Below are positions 8,379 through 14,585 of a stretch of DNA of 14,585 bases, in pieces. The DNA comes from Clostridia bacterium (GTDB lineage: Bacteria; Bacillota; Clostridia; Oscillospirales; CAG-272), in assembly GCA_024404435.1 (NCBI GenBank), contig JAKSPW010000013.1:1-14585 (forward strand), given 5' to 3'. Numbering within the stretch: the stretch's first letter is position 1; every line of letters starts with the position of its first letter. Position numbers and translations under genes: made by a program. Below the pieces are notes generated by a model. It ran no database searches, was not told the DNA's origin, and saw nothing but the letters and a program-made list of their open reading frames with translations.

Positions 8379-10136
8379 ATGAACATTTTTTCCGTTCTAT
8401 CCCTCATTGGCGGGCTTGCGTTCTTTCTGTACGGAATGAACGTCATGTCGGGCGGGCTCGAAAAGCTGTCCGGCGGCAACCTTGAAACCATACTTGAAAA
8501 GATGACCTCGAGCCTCTGGAAGAGCGTTATGCTCGGCGGAGTGATCACCATCGCCGTTCAGTCCTCGTCCGCGGTCACGGTCATGCTCGTCGGTCTCGTC
8601 AACTCCGGCATCATGAAGCTCGGACAGACGATCGGCGTCATAATGGGCTCCAACGTCGGCACGACAGTCACGACGTGGATCTTCACGCTGAACGACATCG
8701 GAAGCGGCGACAGCCTGCTCGGACTTCTGAAGCCCGAAAACTTCTCGACGGTATTCGCTCTCGTCGGCATTTTCATGATAATGCTGTCGAAGAAAAAGAA
8801 GAGACGCGACGTCGGCACGATCCTTATCGGATTTGCGATCCTCATGTTCGGCATGAAGCTGATGGGCGACTCCGTCGGCGGACTCAAGGACAGTCCTCAG
8901 TTCGCAAATCTGATGACGGCTTTCAAAAATCCCCTCGTCGCAGTCCTTGCGGCGACTGTCATCACGGGAGTCATCCAGAGCTCTGCCGCATCTGTCGGTA
9001 TCCTCATGACTCTTTCCCGCACGGGAGTCATCTCCTACAGCATGGCGATCCCGCTCGTGCTCGGCTGCAATATCGGTACCTGTGCGACGGCGCTTCTGTC
9101 GAGCTTCGGCGTCAACAAGAACGCCAAGCGCGTTGCGGTAGTACACACGCTCATCAAGATAATCGGTACGATCGTCTGCCTTGTGATCCTTATAATCGTT
9201 CCTCTGATATTTGCCGATATCGGAGACTTCCTTGAAAAATCGACGAACAGCACGGGCATCGCGATCATCCACACGGCGTTCAACGTCCTCAATACGGTAA
9301 TTCTTCTTCCTTTCTCGAAGCTTCTCGAGAAGCTCGCAAAGCTCATCGTCAGAAAGAAGGGCGAGGACGAGGAAGAAAGCTACACCCTCATCGACGACAG
9401 ACTTCTCGACACTCCCGGTCTTGCCATCGCGGAGAGCACCAAGGCGGCAGTCAGAATGGCGCGCATAGCAGAGAAATCCGCGATCGACGGTCTCGGACTC
9501 TACGACAAATTCGATGCGGACAAGGCCTCGGCGATCCTTGAGAACGAAGAGAAGATCGACTCCTTCGAAGACGGTCTCGGCACGTTCCTCGTAAAGTTTG
9601 CGGGACACGCGCTTTCCGAGAAGGAAGGTCACAAGGTGACGAATCTTCTGACCGCTATCGGCGACTTCGAGAGAATAGGCGACCACGCCGTCAACCTTGT
9701 CGAGGGCTCAAAGGAAGTGCTTGAAAAAGAGATCGTATTCTCCGAGGGAGCATCGGCCGAGATGCACACACTCATGAATGCCGTGGTCGAGATACTGAAT
9801 CTCACGGTCGACGCTTTCGAGTATAACGACATCGCCCGCGCAAAGATGGTTGAACCTCTTGAGCAGGTCATCGACGGACTCGTTTCGACGATCAGAAAGA
9901 ACCACATCGAAAGACTCACGAGCGGCATCTGCACGATCGAGCTCGGATTCGTGCTTTCCGACTTCCTCACGAACTGCGAAAGAATTTCCGACCATTGCTC
10001 GAACGTCGCGGCTGAGCTCATCGAGATCGAGACTGACGCGCTCGACATCCACCGTTATCTGAACGGTGTCAAAAACACAGGAGACTCACAGTTTAAAGAA
10101 GATTTCGCGGTTTTCAGCGAAAAATATTCCATCTGA
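8379..10136 (+). CDS. Na+/phosphate cotransporter with C-terminal PhoU-like domain
   Basis: A membrane protein of 585 residues of the NptA/PF02690 family, which couples sodium to phosphate transport (import or export). The two inverted repeats each carry the diagnostic Gln-Ser-Ser motif: QSSSA (61-65) and QSSAA (200-204), each followed by a Gly-Asn-rich turn (GSNVGTT, GCNIGTC). About eight hydrophobic segments lie before residue 325; after a charged linker (325-345) the region 350-585 is soluble and helical and matches PhoU-type repeats (EKIDSFED, IGDFERIGDHAVN, NCERISDHCSN). The AAAGGAG ribosome binding site lies across the upstream stop codon and only two bases separate the genes, so translation is coupled to the GH-like protein. 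No clear terminator follows. Confidence 0.93.
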   Translation: MNIFSVLSLIGGLAFFLYGMNVMSGGLEKLSGGNLETILEKMTSSLWKSVMLGGVITIAVQSSSAVTVMLVGLVNSGIMKLGQTIGVIMGSNVGTTVTTWIFTLNDIGSGDSLLGLLKPENFSTVFALVGIFMIMLSKKKKRRDVGTILIGFAILMFGMKLMGDSVGGLKDSPQFANLMTAFKNPLVAVLAATVITGVIQSSAASVGILMTLSRTGVISYSMAIPLVLGCNIGTCATALLSSFGVNKNAKRVAVVHTLIKIIGTIVCLVILIIVPLIFADIGDFLEKSTNSTGIAIIHTAFNVLNTVILLPFSKLLEKLAKLIVRKKGEDEEESYTLIDDRLLDTPGLAIAESTKAAVRMARIAEKSAIDGLGLYDKFDADKASAILENEEKIDSFEDGLGTFLVKFAGHALSEKEGHKVTNLLTAIGDFERIGDHAVNLVEGSKEVLEKEIVFSEGASAEMHTLMNAVVEILNLTVDAFEYNDIARAKMVEPLEQVIDGLVSTIRKNHIERLTSGICTIELGFVLSDFLTNCERISDHCSNVAAELIEIETDALDIHRYLNGVKNTGDSQFKEDFAVFSEKYSI

Positions 10137-10190
10137 GGCACATTTTGCGGAAAAACTCGAAAATAAAGCAGGAAAAATTGAAAAATGCTA

Positions 10191-10219
10191 TTGCATTTCT
10201 CATTTCGTTGTGATATAAT
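10191..10219 (+). promoter_or_regulatory. Sigma-A promoter of rpmB
   Basis: TTGCAT (10191-10196), 17-base spacer, TATAAT (10214-10219) with TGA before it (extended -10). Transcription would start near 10226, leaving a leader of about 50 bases before the rpmB ATG. Confidence 0.85.
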
Positions 10220-10275
10220 ACTAAACGCTGAGTTTGTGTTTTAATGAACGATTTATTAAACGGAGGTGTATTCAA

Positions 10276-10461
10276 ATGGCAAAATGCTCTGTTTGCGGAA
10301 AGGGCGTAACGTTCGGATGCAACGTTTCTCACTCCAACCGTAAGACCAACAGAATGTGGAAGCCCAACATCAGAAAAGTAAGAGCTGTTGTTGACGGCGC
10401 ACACAAGACTGTTTACGTATGCTCACGCTGCCTGCGTTCAGGCAAGGTTACGAGAGTATAA
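10276..10461 (+). CDS. rpmB: 50S ribosomal protein L28
   Basis: A 61-residue basic protein of the large ribosomal subunit. It starts MAKCSVCGKGVTFG, then HSNRKTNRMWKPNI, typical of bacterial L28. C4/C7 and C49/C52 form the zinc ribbon of the four-cysteine (C+) type, which is often retained when zinc is plentiful and replaced by a cysteine-free copy under zinc shortage; no such copy is in the window. GGAGGTG (10262-10268) lies seven bases before the ATG. A longer reading from 10234 lacks support because the ribosome binding site decides the start at 10276. It is monocistronic, with its own promoter and a hairpin 20 bases after the stop. Confidence 0.98.
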   Translation: MAKCSVCGKGVTFGCNVSHSNRKTNRMWKPNIRKVRAVVDGAHKTVYVCSRCLRSGKVTRV

Positions 10462-10480
10462 GATCGACTTGATCCGTCTG

Positions 10481-10508
10481 AGGACTTGCCACAAGGCAAG
10501 TCCTTTTG
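10481..10508 (+). terminator. Terminator of rpmB
   Basis: AGGACTTGCC (10481-10490) and GGCAAGTCCT (10495-10504) pair perfectly over 10 bp around the loop ACAA. The following T-run is short (TTTT, then GATTTG), so some read-through into the DUF6873 gene is likely. Confidence 0.8.
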
Positions 10509-10521
10509 ATTTGTAGGGAGA

Positions 10522-10605
10522 GTTTGAAAGCGGCGCGAACCTGAGTCGCAGGTGAGCTTCTTTCAAACCACATTAGTGTCTTTTGCCGCGAAAGGCGGCG
10601 GCAAA
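10522..10605 (+). other. Structured non-coding block between rpmB and the DUF6873 gene
   Basis: Two hairpins follow each other. First, GTTTGAAAG (10522-10530) pairs with CTTTCAAAC (10560-10568); nested inside are GC, a GA/GA tandem mismatch and ACCTG/CAGGT closing the loop AGTCG. Second, TTTGCCGC (10582-10589) pairs with GCGGCAAA (10598-10605). No T-run follows either. The stretch 10505-10650 contains no convincing promoter. It also reads open in the frame of the downstream gene from a GTG at 10552. It may be a structured RNA leader, a small palindromic repeat element or a chance structure; I cannot decide from one copy. Confidence 0.5.
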
Positions 10606-10650
10606 TTCGGGAGAACCGGCACAAATGCTAAGAAAGGCTTGGTCATTTAT

Positions 10651-11424
10651 ATGCACGAATATACTGCGATCGTTTCTTCTTCGGCTAATGATGCGGCCGA
10701 CGCTCTCTCGCGCGGATTTGACGTTCTGAGGCTTCCGTGTGACCATCTTCTCGCGCCTCCCGTCGCCTCCCATCCCGATATGATAGTATCACTCGTCGGA
10801 AACAGACTTTTCATGCACGAAGAGTATTATGAGAATAACCGCGGACTGTTTGACGGACTTGACGTGCTGACTGTTCCGGGCGTCGGCGCAAGAGGGAAGA
10901 ACTATCCCCTTGACGTCGGGTATAACGTTCTTTTCTGCGGCGGATACGCGTTTGCTTTGTCGGATCATACTGCACCGGAAATAAAAGAGTATCTTGAAGA
11001 AGTAAATATCCCTCTCGTGAATGTGAAGCAGGGATACGCCGCGTGCTCGACTCTGGCGCTTGAAAACTCTCTTATCACTGCAGACGGCTCTGTTGCCGAC
11101 GCTGCGGAGAGATGCGGCATTCCGGTCACAAGGATAAAAAACGGCGGCATCACACTTCCGGGATATGACACGGGCTTTATCGGCGGCGCATCGGGCGTGA
11201 TGGGCCGTATGGTCTATTTCTCGGGAAATATCGATTCGCATCCCGACGCAGAAAAAATCCGCCGGCACCTCGATGCCGACGGATACAGTATTATTTCATT
11301 GACTGACGGAGAACTTACGGATATCGGCGGGATCAAATTCGTTAAGAATCAGACCTCGCTGACGATGAACTCCGCTTTGCCGTCAACTGACACGGCTCCG
11401 CTTCCCGCGGGAACGAAAACGTGA
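10651..11424 (+). CDS. DUF6873-family protein, GME (pentein) fold
   Basis: A 257-residue soluble protein. HPDM (41-44), DVGYNVLFCGGYA (88-100), VKQGYAACS (125-133), PGYDTGFIGGASG (170-182), YFSGNIDSHPD (189-199) and TDGELTDIGGI (218-228) match the pattern I recall for DUF6873, a clostridial family assigned to the fold of guanidino-group-modifying enzymes. No C-terminal catalytic cysteine of the arginine deiminase kind is visible, so activity is unknown. I prefer ATG 10651 (AAAGG 13 bases upstream, rather far) over the open frame from 10552, which would translate the structured block. The last 25 residues or so extend past the conserved part and overlap the 3' end of manA on the other strand. 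It probably depends on read-through from rpmB. Confidence 0.75.
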   Translation: MHEYTAIVSSSANDAADALSRGFDVLRLPCDHLLAPPVASHPDMIVSLVGNRLFMHEEYYENNRGLFDGLDVLTVPGVGARGKNYPLDVGYNVLFCGGYAFALSDHTAPEIKEYLEEVNIPLVNVKQGYAACSTLALENSLITADGSVADAAERCGIPVTRIKNGGITLPGYDTGFIGGASGVMGRMVYFSGNIDSHPDAEKIRRHLDADGYSIISLTDGELTDIGGIKFVKNQTSLTMNSALPSTDTAPLPAGTKT

Positions 11425-12314
11425 TCGCCCTTCACGACGTTCACCGTTTCTCCGCCGCACGAGACGGAAGCATTATCCGCTTCGAGAAAGAGCAGAGAAG
11501 CGAAGGAAGACCTGTCAACGTTCAGCACGGCAGGAGAGGCGATTTTTGTCACCCTGAAATATATGCAGTCGCATAAAACCTCGCCTGATGAACAAATTAT
11601 GCGTCTGCCTATATCGTTTTTCAGTCGTTTTGCGTTTATTTCATCATCCGGATATTTTTTTATTACTTTGAGAGCTTTATCGGTATGAAGCTCTCTTTTT
11701 TTGCCGTCTTTTCCGACTCTGTCGTAGTCGTAGATGCGATAAGTGGTATTTGAATTCTGCTGGATCTCCGCGAGAGTCACTCCGCGGCAGATCGCGTGGA
11801 TCTGTCCCGACGGGATAAAGTACGTCTCACCTTTTTTCACGCTTACCCGGCGGAGCGCATCCGCAGTTTTTCCGTCCCTGACGTATTCTCCGAAATCCTT
11901 GCAGTCCACACCGTCGCGCAGGCCGTAAATGAGAGAAGCTTCGCTTGATGCGTCGGTTATGTACCACATCTCCGTTTTGCCTTCTCCGCCGTTTTCCGCC
12001 GCAAAGGCGTCGTCCGGATGCACCTGTATGGAAAGATCGTCTCCCGCGTCGATGAACTTAACGAGAAGAGGAAACTTTTCTCCCTTTGCGGACTCACCGC
12101 ATGCCGTCGGCTCCGATTTCAGATATTCTTCAAGAGTCATTCCGGCATACGGACCGTTTTCGATCACGGACATGCCGTCGTCCCTGACGGTAAGCTCCCA
12201 CGATTCGGCGATGCGCTCAAACGGAGCTTCCTTGTTATATTCTTCTTTAAGTCTCGTGCCGCCCCAGATGATGTTCTTCGGCACGGAGACCGTTTTCATT
12301 GGATATTTTTCCAT
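11349..12314 (-). CDS. manA: Mannose-6-phosphate isomerase, type I (short clostridial form)
   Basis: Interconverts mannose 6-phosphate and fructose 6-phosphate; zinc enzyme of the cupin fold, cytosolic. The 321-residue length matches the short Bacillota form. IIWGGTRL lies near the N-terminus. Zinc ligands are visible as Q97 and H99 (SIQVHPDD), E115 (KTEMWY) and H173 (GQIHAI); R193 in TYRIYDYDR is the catalytic arginine. The C-terminal cupin (about 245-320) is complete. The chosen ATG at 12314 has AAAAGGAC nine bases upstream and overlaps the preceding gene by 19 bp. An ATG at 12299 overlaps the upstream stop as ATGA and would shorten it by five residues. It is second gene of the operon behind a ROK-like regulator. 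Confidence 0.95.
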   Translation of the reverse strand: MEKYPMKTVSVPKNIIWGGTRLKEEYNKEAPFERIAESWELTVRDDGMSVIENGPYAGMTLEEYLKSEPTACGESAKGEKFPLLVKFIDAGDDLSIQVHPDDAFAAENGGEGKTEMWYITDASSEASLIYGLRDGVDCKDFGEYVRDGKTADALRRVSVKKGETYFIPSGQIHAICRGVTLAEIQQNSNTTYRIYDYDRVGKDGKKRELHTDKALKVIKKYPDDEINAKRLKNDIGRRIICSSGEVLCDCIYFRVTKIASPAVLNVDRSSFASLLFLEADNASVSCGGETVNVVKGDHVFVPAGSGAVSVDGKAEFIVSEV

Positions 12315-13174
12315 TTTTCACTGTCCTTTTCGAGATATTCGGAGTTTTTCAGTATTATTTCATCGGTGAGAACAAGTACGGCACCGTCCGTCGTGACGTT
12401 TTCTGCCGTAATGACTTCAACGTTTGCAGAATTTGCAATCTCATCCGCCGCCTGCCTGCTGTCAGTTACCGCGGTTTTCGCGCCCGTGAGCGTCAGAAAC
12501 CTCTCTGTTTCACGCGTTTCGTATCTGCCGATCTGTACGCTTGCAGCCTTGCTCTGAATGGAGCAGATGAATCCGTCGGGAGACGATAGGCAGAGAAGAG
12601 TATCGTCTGCGATCCCCGACCGTCTGACGTATTCCTTTGCAAACGCGAGATTTGTGTCCGTTATTACGTTGTCCGTGCCGAAAAGCTCAGAGGCAAGGGA
12701 AGTGAGTCTCGCTCTGTCCTTCAGGATGCTTTTCGTGCCGCGCATTGAGTCCGCGTTTTCGGGAAGAATAACCGCACATCCGGCGGTGAGAGCTCCGGAA
12801 GCTTCCTTTTTCAATATAAGGGATGCCTCACGCATGAAGAATACCGCATTTTCGTCGAAGAAGTATCTTCCGTCGGGAAGGAAGCTCCGCTTTATTACGG
12901 GCTTCCCGCCGTGGTAGAGAGAGAAAGTGAATTCATCCCGCGACAGATCCGTAACGATGAATATCAGATTATCCGAGAGAAGAAAACTGTCTCCTTCGCG
13001 CGTCTCGGTGACGAGTCCCGCGTCAAGCATGGCTTCGAGAGCATCTGAGACCGTCTGTCTGTCGTATCCTGAAATTTCCGACAGCCGGGACAGATCGGAT
13101 CGGGACGACATGAACAAAATTTCCGCAATACGAAAAAATATTTTCTGAAAAGAAAAATTACCGTTAATTTCCAA
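12296..13174 (-). CDS. Winged-helix regulator with degenerate ROK-like domain
   Basis: A protein of 292 residues. Residues about 10-65 form a winged helix-turn-helix (LSRLSEISGYDRQTVSDALEAMLDAGLV). The rest resembles the RNase H-like ROK/NagC fold: IFIVTDLSRDEFTFSLY as the first strands and LFGTDNVITDTNLAFAKEYV corresponding to the ROK segment with its Asp-x-Asn. The Gly-rich GTGIG motif and the zinc Cys motif of ROK proteins are not seen, so it is a sugar-sensing regulator at most, not a kinase. It starts with TTG at 13174; AAAGGAG nine bases upstream supports this. Translated into manA by overlap, so it probably controls manA and itself in response to a sugar or sugar phosphate. The ROK assignment is tentative. 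Confidence 0.7.
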   Translation of the reverse strand: MEINGNFSFQKIFFRIAEILFMSSRSDLSRLSEISGYDRQTVSDALEAMLDAGLVTETREGDSFLLSDNLIFIVTDLSRDEFTFSLYHGGKPVIKRSFLPDGRYFFDENAVFFMREASLILKKEASGALTAGCAVILPENADSMRGTKSILKDRARLTSLASELFGTDNVITDTNLAFAKEYVRRSGIADDTLLCLSSPDGFICSIQSKAASVQIGRYETRETERFLTLTGAKTAVTDSRQAADEIANSANVEVITAENVTTDGAVLVLTDEIILKNSEYLEKDSEKWKNIQ

Positions 13175-13215
13175 TTCGGAGTGCTCCTTTCGCAGATTTA
13201 TGACGGTCGTTTTAC

Positions 13216-13226
13216 TGTATTATACA
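13216..13226. promoter_or_regulatory. Palindrome over the -10 box of the regulator-manA operon
   Basis: TGTATTATACA is a perfect 11-base inverted repeat and covers the -10 hexamer of the minus-strand promoter. It could be an operator for the winged-helix regulator, or only an effect of the AT-rich -10 sequence. Confidence 0.35.
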
Positions 13227-13247
13227 ATATCTTGTTTTTTATGTCAA
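13219..13247 (-). promoter_or_regulatory. Consensus sigma-A promoter of the regulator-manA operon
   Basis: On the minus strand TTGACA (13247-13242), 17-base spacer, TATAAT (13224-13219): a perfect match to consensus in all respects. Transcription starts near 13212, leaving a leader of about 38 bases. Such a strong promoter suggests that it is held down by a repressor. Confidence 0.9.
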
Positions 13248-13319
13248 TGAGTGTCCGAAAAAGCGATCGGAGAAAAACGGCAAATGACGATTTTCCCGCA
13301 AAAAAGTAAAAAATAGGTG

Positions 13320-13348
13320 TTGACAAAACAATTAGACATATGTATAAT
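13320..13348 (+). promoter_or_regulatory. Consensus sigma-A promoter of the BlaI-like gene
   Basis: TTGACA (13320-13325), 17-base spacer, TATAAT (13343-13348), again a perfect consensus. Divergent from the manA promoter; the two -35 boxes are 72 bases apart. Transcription starts near 13355, about 45 bases before the ATG. Confidence 0.92.
13331..13348. promoter_or_regulatory. Putative self-operator of the BlaI-like repressor
   Basis: An 18-base palindrome with eight of nine pairs matching. Its core GACATATGTA (13335-13344) differs at one base from the TACA-N2-TGTA dyad of BlaI/MecI operators. It covers the second half of the spacer and the whole -10 box, a position typical for repression. That the adjacent gene encodes a BlaI/MecI-type protein supports autoregulation. 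Confidence 0.65.
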
Positions 13349-13398
13349 AGTAAAGCAACGATTTGAAAGTCACATTTTTATATATTCGGAGAATTGAA

Positions 13399-13830
13399 AT
13401 GAACGTCGAAAACGTTAACGGTCTTATTGAAGACATCATCGAAAGAGCCAACCCGGTTGACTATTCGGTCAAGCTCCCCGACGCGGAATTTGACGTAATG
13501 AACGCAATGTGGGACGGAGCACCGCCGGTGACCACCTCTTACCTTATGCAGAAGATCGGCCGCGACAAGGGCTGGAAGGCTCCCACGCTGATCTCCTTCC
13601 TCGTACGACTCGAGGACAGAGGCTTTATCGCATCCTACAAGAACGGCAAGGAAAGATACTATATTCCGCTTGCTCTCAAGGACGAATACATCCACACGGT
13701 CACCGAGAATTTCATTTCTCAGTACCACGGCGGATCGTTCATGTCCGCGATGAACGCGTTCTTCAAGGATCGCAATCTGAGCGAGAGCGACATTGACGCG
13801 CTCCTCGAATGGCTCAAGACACGCTATTGA
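13399..13830 (+). CDS. BlaI/MecI/CopY-family winged-helix repressor
   Basis: A protein of 143 residues. After a helical N-terminal extension (about 1-22) comes the winged helix: LPDAEFDVMNAMWD, VTTSYLMQKI, the recognition helix around WKAPTLISFLVRLEDRGFI and the wing YKNGKERYYIPL. The C-terminal half (about 93-143) is the dimerisation part. In resistant staphylococci the homologue is cut by BlaR1 at Asn-Phe; at the equivalent place here I read N119-A120-F121, so the site is altered. No BlaR1 or M56 peptidase gene is adjacent. The ATG at 13399 has CGGAGA seven to eight bases upstream; a longer frame from 13363 would begin almost at the transcription start. Four bases separate its stop from the next gene. 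Confidence 0.92.
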   Translation: MNVENVNGLIEDIIERANPVDYSVKLPDAEFDVMNAMWDGAPPVTTSYLMQKIGRDKGWKAPTLISFLVRLEDRGFIASYKNGKERYYIPLALKDEYIHTVTENFISQYHGGSFMSAMNAFFKDRNLSESDIDALLEWLKTRY

Positions 13831-13834
13831 TCAG

Positions 13835-14585
13835 ATGACCACTGAGTCTGACCGCCTGAGATTTGAAAATATCGTCGTGAAGACCGCGGCACTCGGCCGC
13901 GACGATTTCGGAATCGGGACTTACAAGGAAAAAAGCCTGCACTATATCCTCAAAAGCTTTTTCGAAAGCGACACGGACTACCACGAGGTAGCATACAGAG
14001 GGTACGTTGCGGACGTGAAGAGGGACGATTTCATAACAGAGATACAGACCTCCACTCTTCGCGGCATGAAAGGAAAGCTCGATGCTTTTCTTCCCGATTG
14101 TGAGGTAAGAATAGTATTTCCGATATCGACCGAGAGACGGATCGTATGGATCGATCCGAAAACGGGAGACGCGACGAGAAGTTCAAGACCTGCGGCCGGC
14201 GACACGGTATATGATCTGCTTTCAGAGCTTGTATATATCGTTGAATATTTAGCCGTGACAGGTCTCACCGTCACGGCTGTTTTTCTGAAGACCGACGACT
14301 ACAGACTGCTCGACGGCTACGGAAAATATAAGAAAATGAGAGCAACGAAGCTCGACCGCGTTCCGACCGAGCTGATCGAAGTGAGGGATTTCGTTTTCCC
14401 GCGGGATCTTGTCTCTTTCGTTCCCGAAACGCTTCCCGAGGAGTTCGGGAGACTCGATTTCGGCAGGGCGGCTCATCTCGGCGGCAGAGCGCTGTGGGGC
14501 GCGCTCAAGGTCCTTGAAGAGACGGGAGTGCTTATCCGTGCCGGAAAGGACGTTGTGCTCGATGGTAGTAACGGTGTCCGGCAGA
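13835..14585 (+). CDS. DUF8091-like protein with PD-(D/E)XK-like core (partial)
   Basis: Open to the window end: 250 residues seen, C-terminus missing. N-terminal part: GIGTYKEKSLHYILKSFF (26-43) with E32, then VADVKRDDFITEIQT (58-72) with D60 and E69-x-Q71. This order Glu, Asp, Glu-x-Gln is what PD-(D/E)XK nucleases of the CoiA kind show. The middle (about 92-160) is a strand-rich segment with IVFPISTERRIVWIDPKTGD, then helices. The last part (about 205-245) looks like a winged helix (LDFGRAAHLGGRALWGALKVLEETGVLIRAGK). I recall this pattern as DUF8091, function unknown. No good ribosome binding site is visible before the ATG; translation is probably coupled to the repressor stop four bases upstream. 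Confidence 0.7.
   Translation, partial: MTTESDRLRFENIVVKTAALGRDDFGIGTYKEKSLHYILKSFFESDTDYHEVAYRGYVADVKRDDFITEIQTSTLRGMKGKLDAFLPDCEVRIVFPISTERRIVWIDPKTGDATRSSRPAAGDTVYDLLSELVYIVEYLAVTGLTVTAVFLKTDDYRLLDGYGKYKKMRATKLDRVPTELIEVRDFVFPRDLVSFVPETLPEEFGRLDFGRAAHLGGRALWGALKVLEETGVLIRAGKDVVLDGSNGVRQ

Noticed and set aside
8397..9686. Long minus-strand open frame of 429 codons
   Set aside because: It is antisense to the Na/Pi transporter, has a charged, low-order composition with no family pattern, and lacks a ribosome binding site. It is a shadow caused by codon bias.
10104..10125. Hairpin at the end of the Na/Pi gene (TTTCGC and GCGAAA)
   Set aside because: It lies in coding sequence, has a 6-bp stem and no T-run, so it is not a terminator.
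10244..10309. Short leader open frame overlapping the rpmB start
   Set aside because: The ATG at 10244 opens about 21 codons but has no ribosome binding site; it is probably incidental.

Overview
The window looks like chromosome of a Gram-positive clostridial bacterium (Bacillota, class Clostridia, probably a gut lineage). Reasons: the ctsR-mcsA-mcsB-clpC stress operon with CtsR heptad operators, consensus sigma-A promoters, strong AAGGAG-type ribosome binding sites, TTG and GTG starts, a zinc-ribbon L28, and small families that I know mainly from Clostridia (DUF4830, DUF6873, DUF8091; family names are from memory, not from a search). Base composition is moderate and fairly even. I see no IS element, phage gene, tRNA, rRNA or CRISPR array.

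Layout. Positions 1-1684 hold two minus-strand units: a sensor membrane protein with a LytS-like 5TM domain and a Cache-like domain, cut by the window start, and upstream of it a single-pass DUF4830 protein with its own terminator. Positions 1843-6494 hold the plus-strand ctsR operon, whose sigma-A promoter is packed with CtsR heptads, ending at a strong hairpin and T-run. That terminator lies directly downstream of a second promoter. Positions 6520-10136 hold a two-gene unit: a cytosolic protein resembling GH106-like glycoside hydrolases, and a Na/Pi cotransporter with a PhoU-like tail. Positions 10191-10504 hold rpmB with its own promoter and terminator, followed by a structured non-coding stretch and then a DUF6873 (GME-fold) gene. 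That gene runs tail-to-tail into, and overlaps by 76 bp, a minus-strand operon of a degenerate ROK-like regulator and mannose-6-phosphate isomerase. From a divergent promoter region (13216-13348) the plus strand carries a BlaI/MecI-type repressor, with a near-perfect palindrome over its own -10 box, and directly behind it a DUF8091 protein with a PD-(D/E)XK-like signature, cut by the window end.

How they work together. CtsR represses its operon. McsA and McsB (protein arginine kinase) inactivate CtsR and tag proteins with phospho-arginine for the ClpC unfoldase, which feeds ClpP encoded elsewhere. The regulator-manA pair looks like a mannose or other sugar-phosphate control unit. The most unusual places are the dense CtsR operator array, the promoter that fires straight into a terminator hairpin at 6446-6494, the structured block at 10522-10605, and the BlaI-DUF8091 pair with its putative self-operator. 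None of these is proof of a new system.
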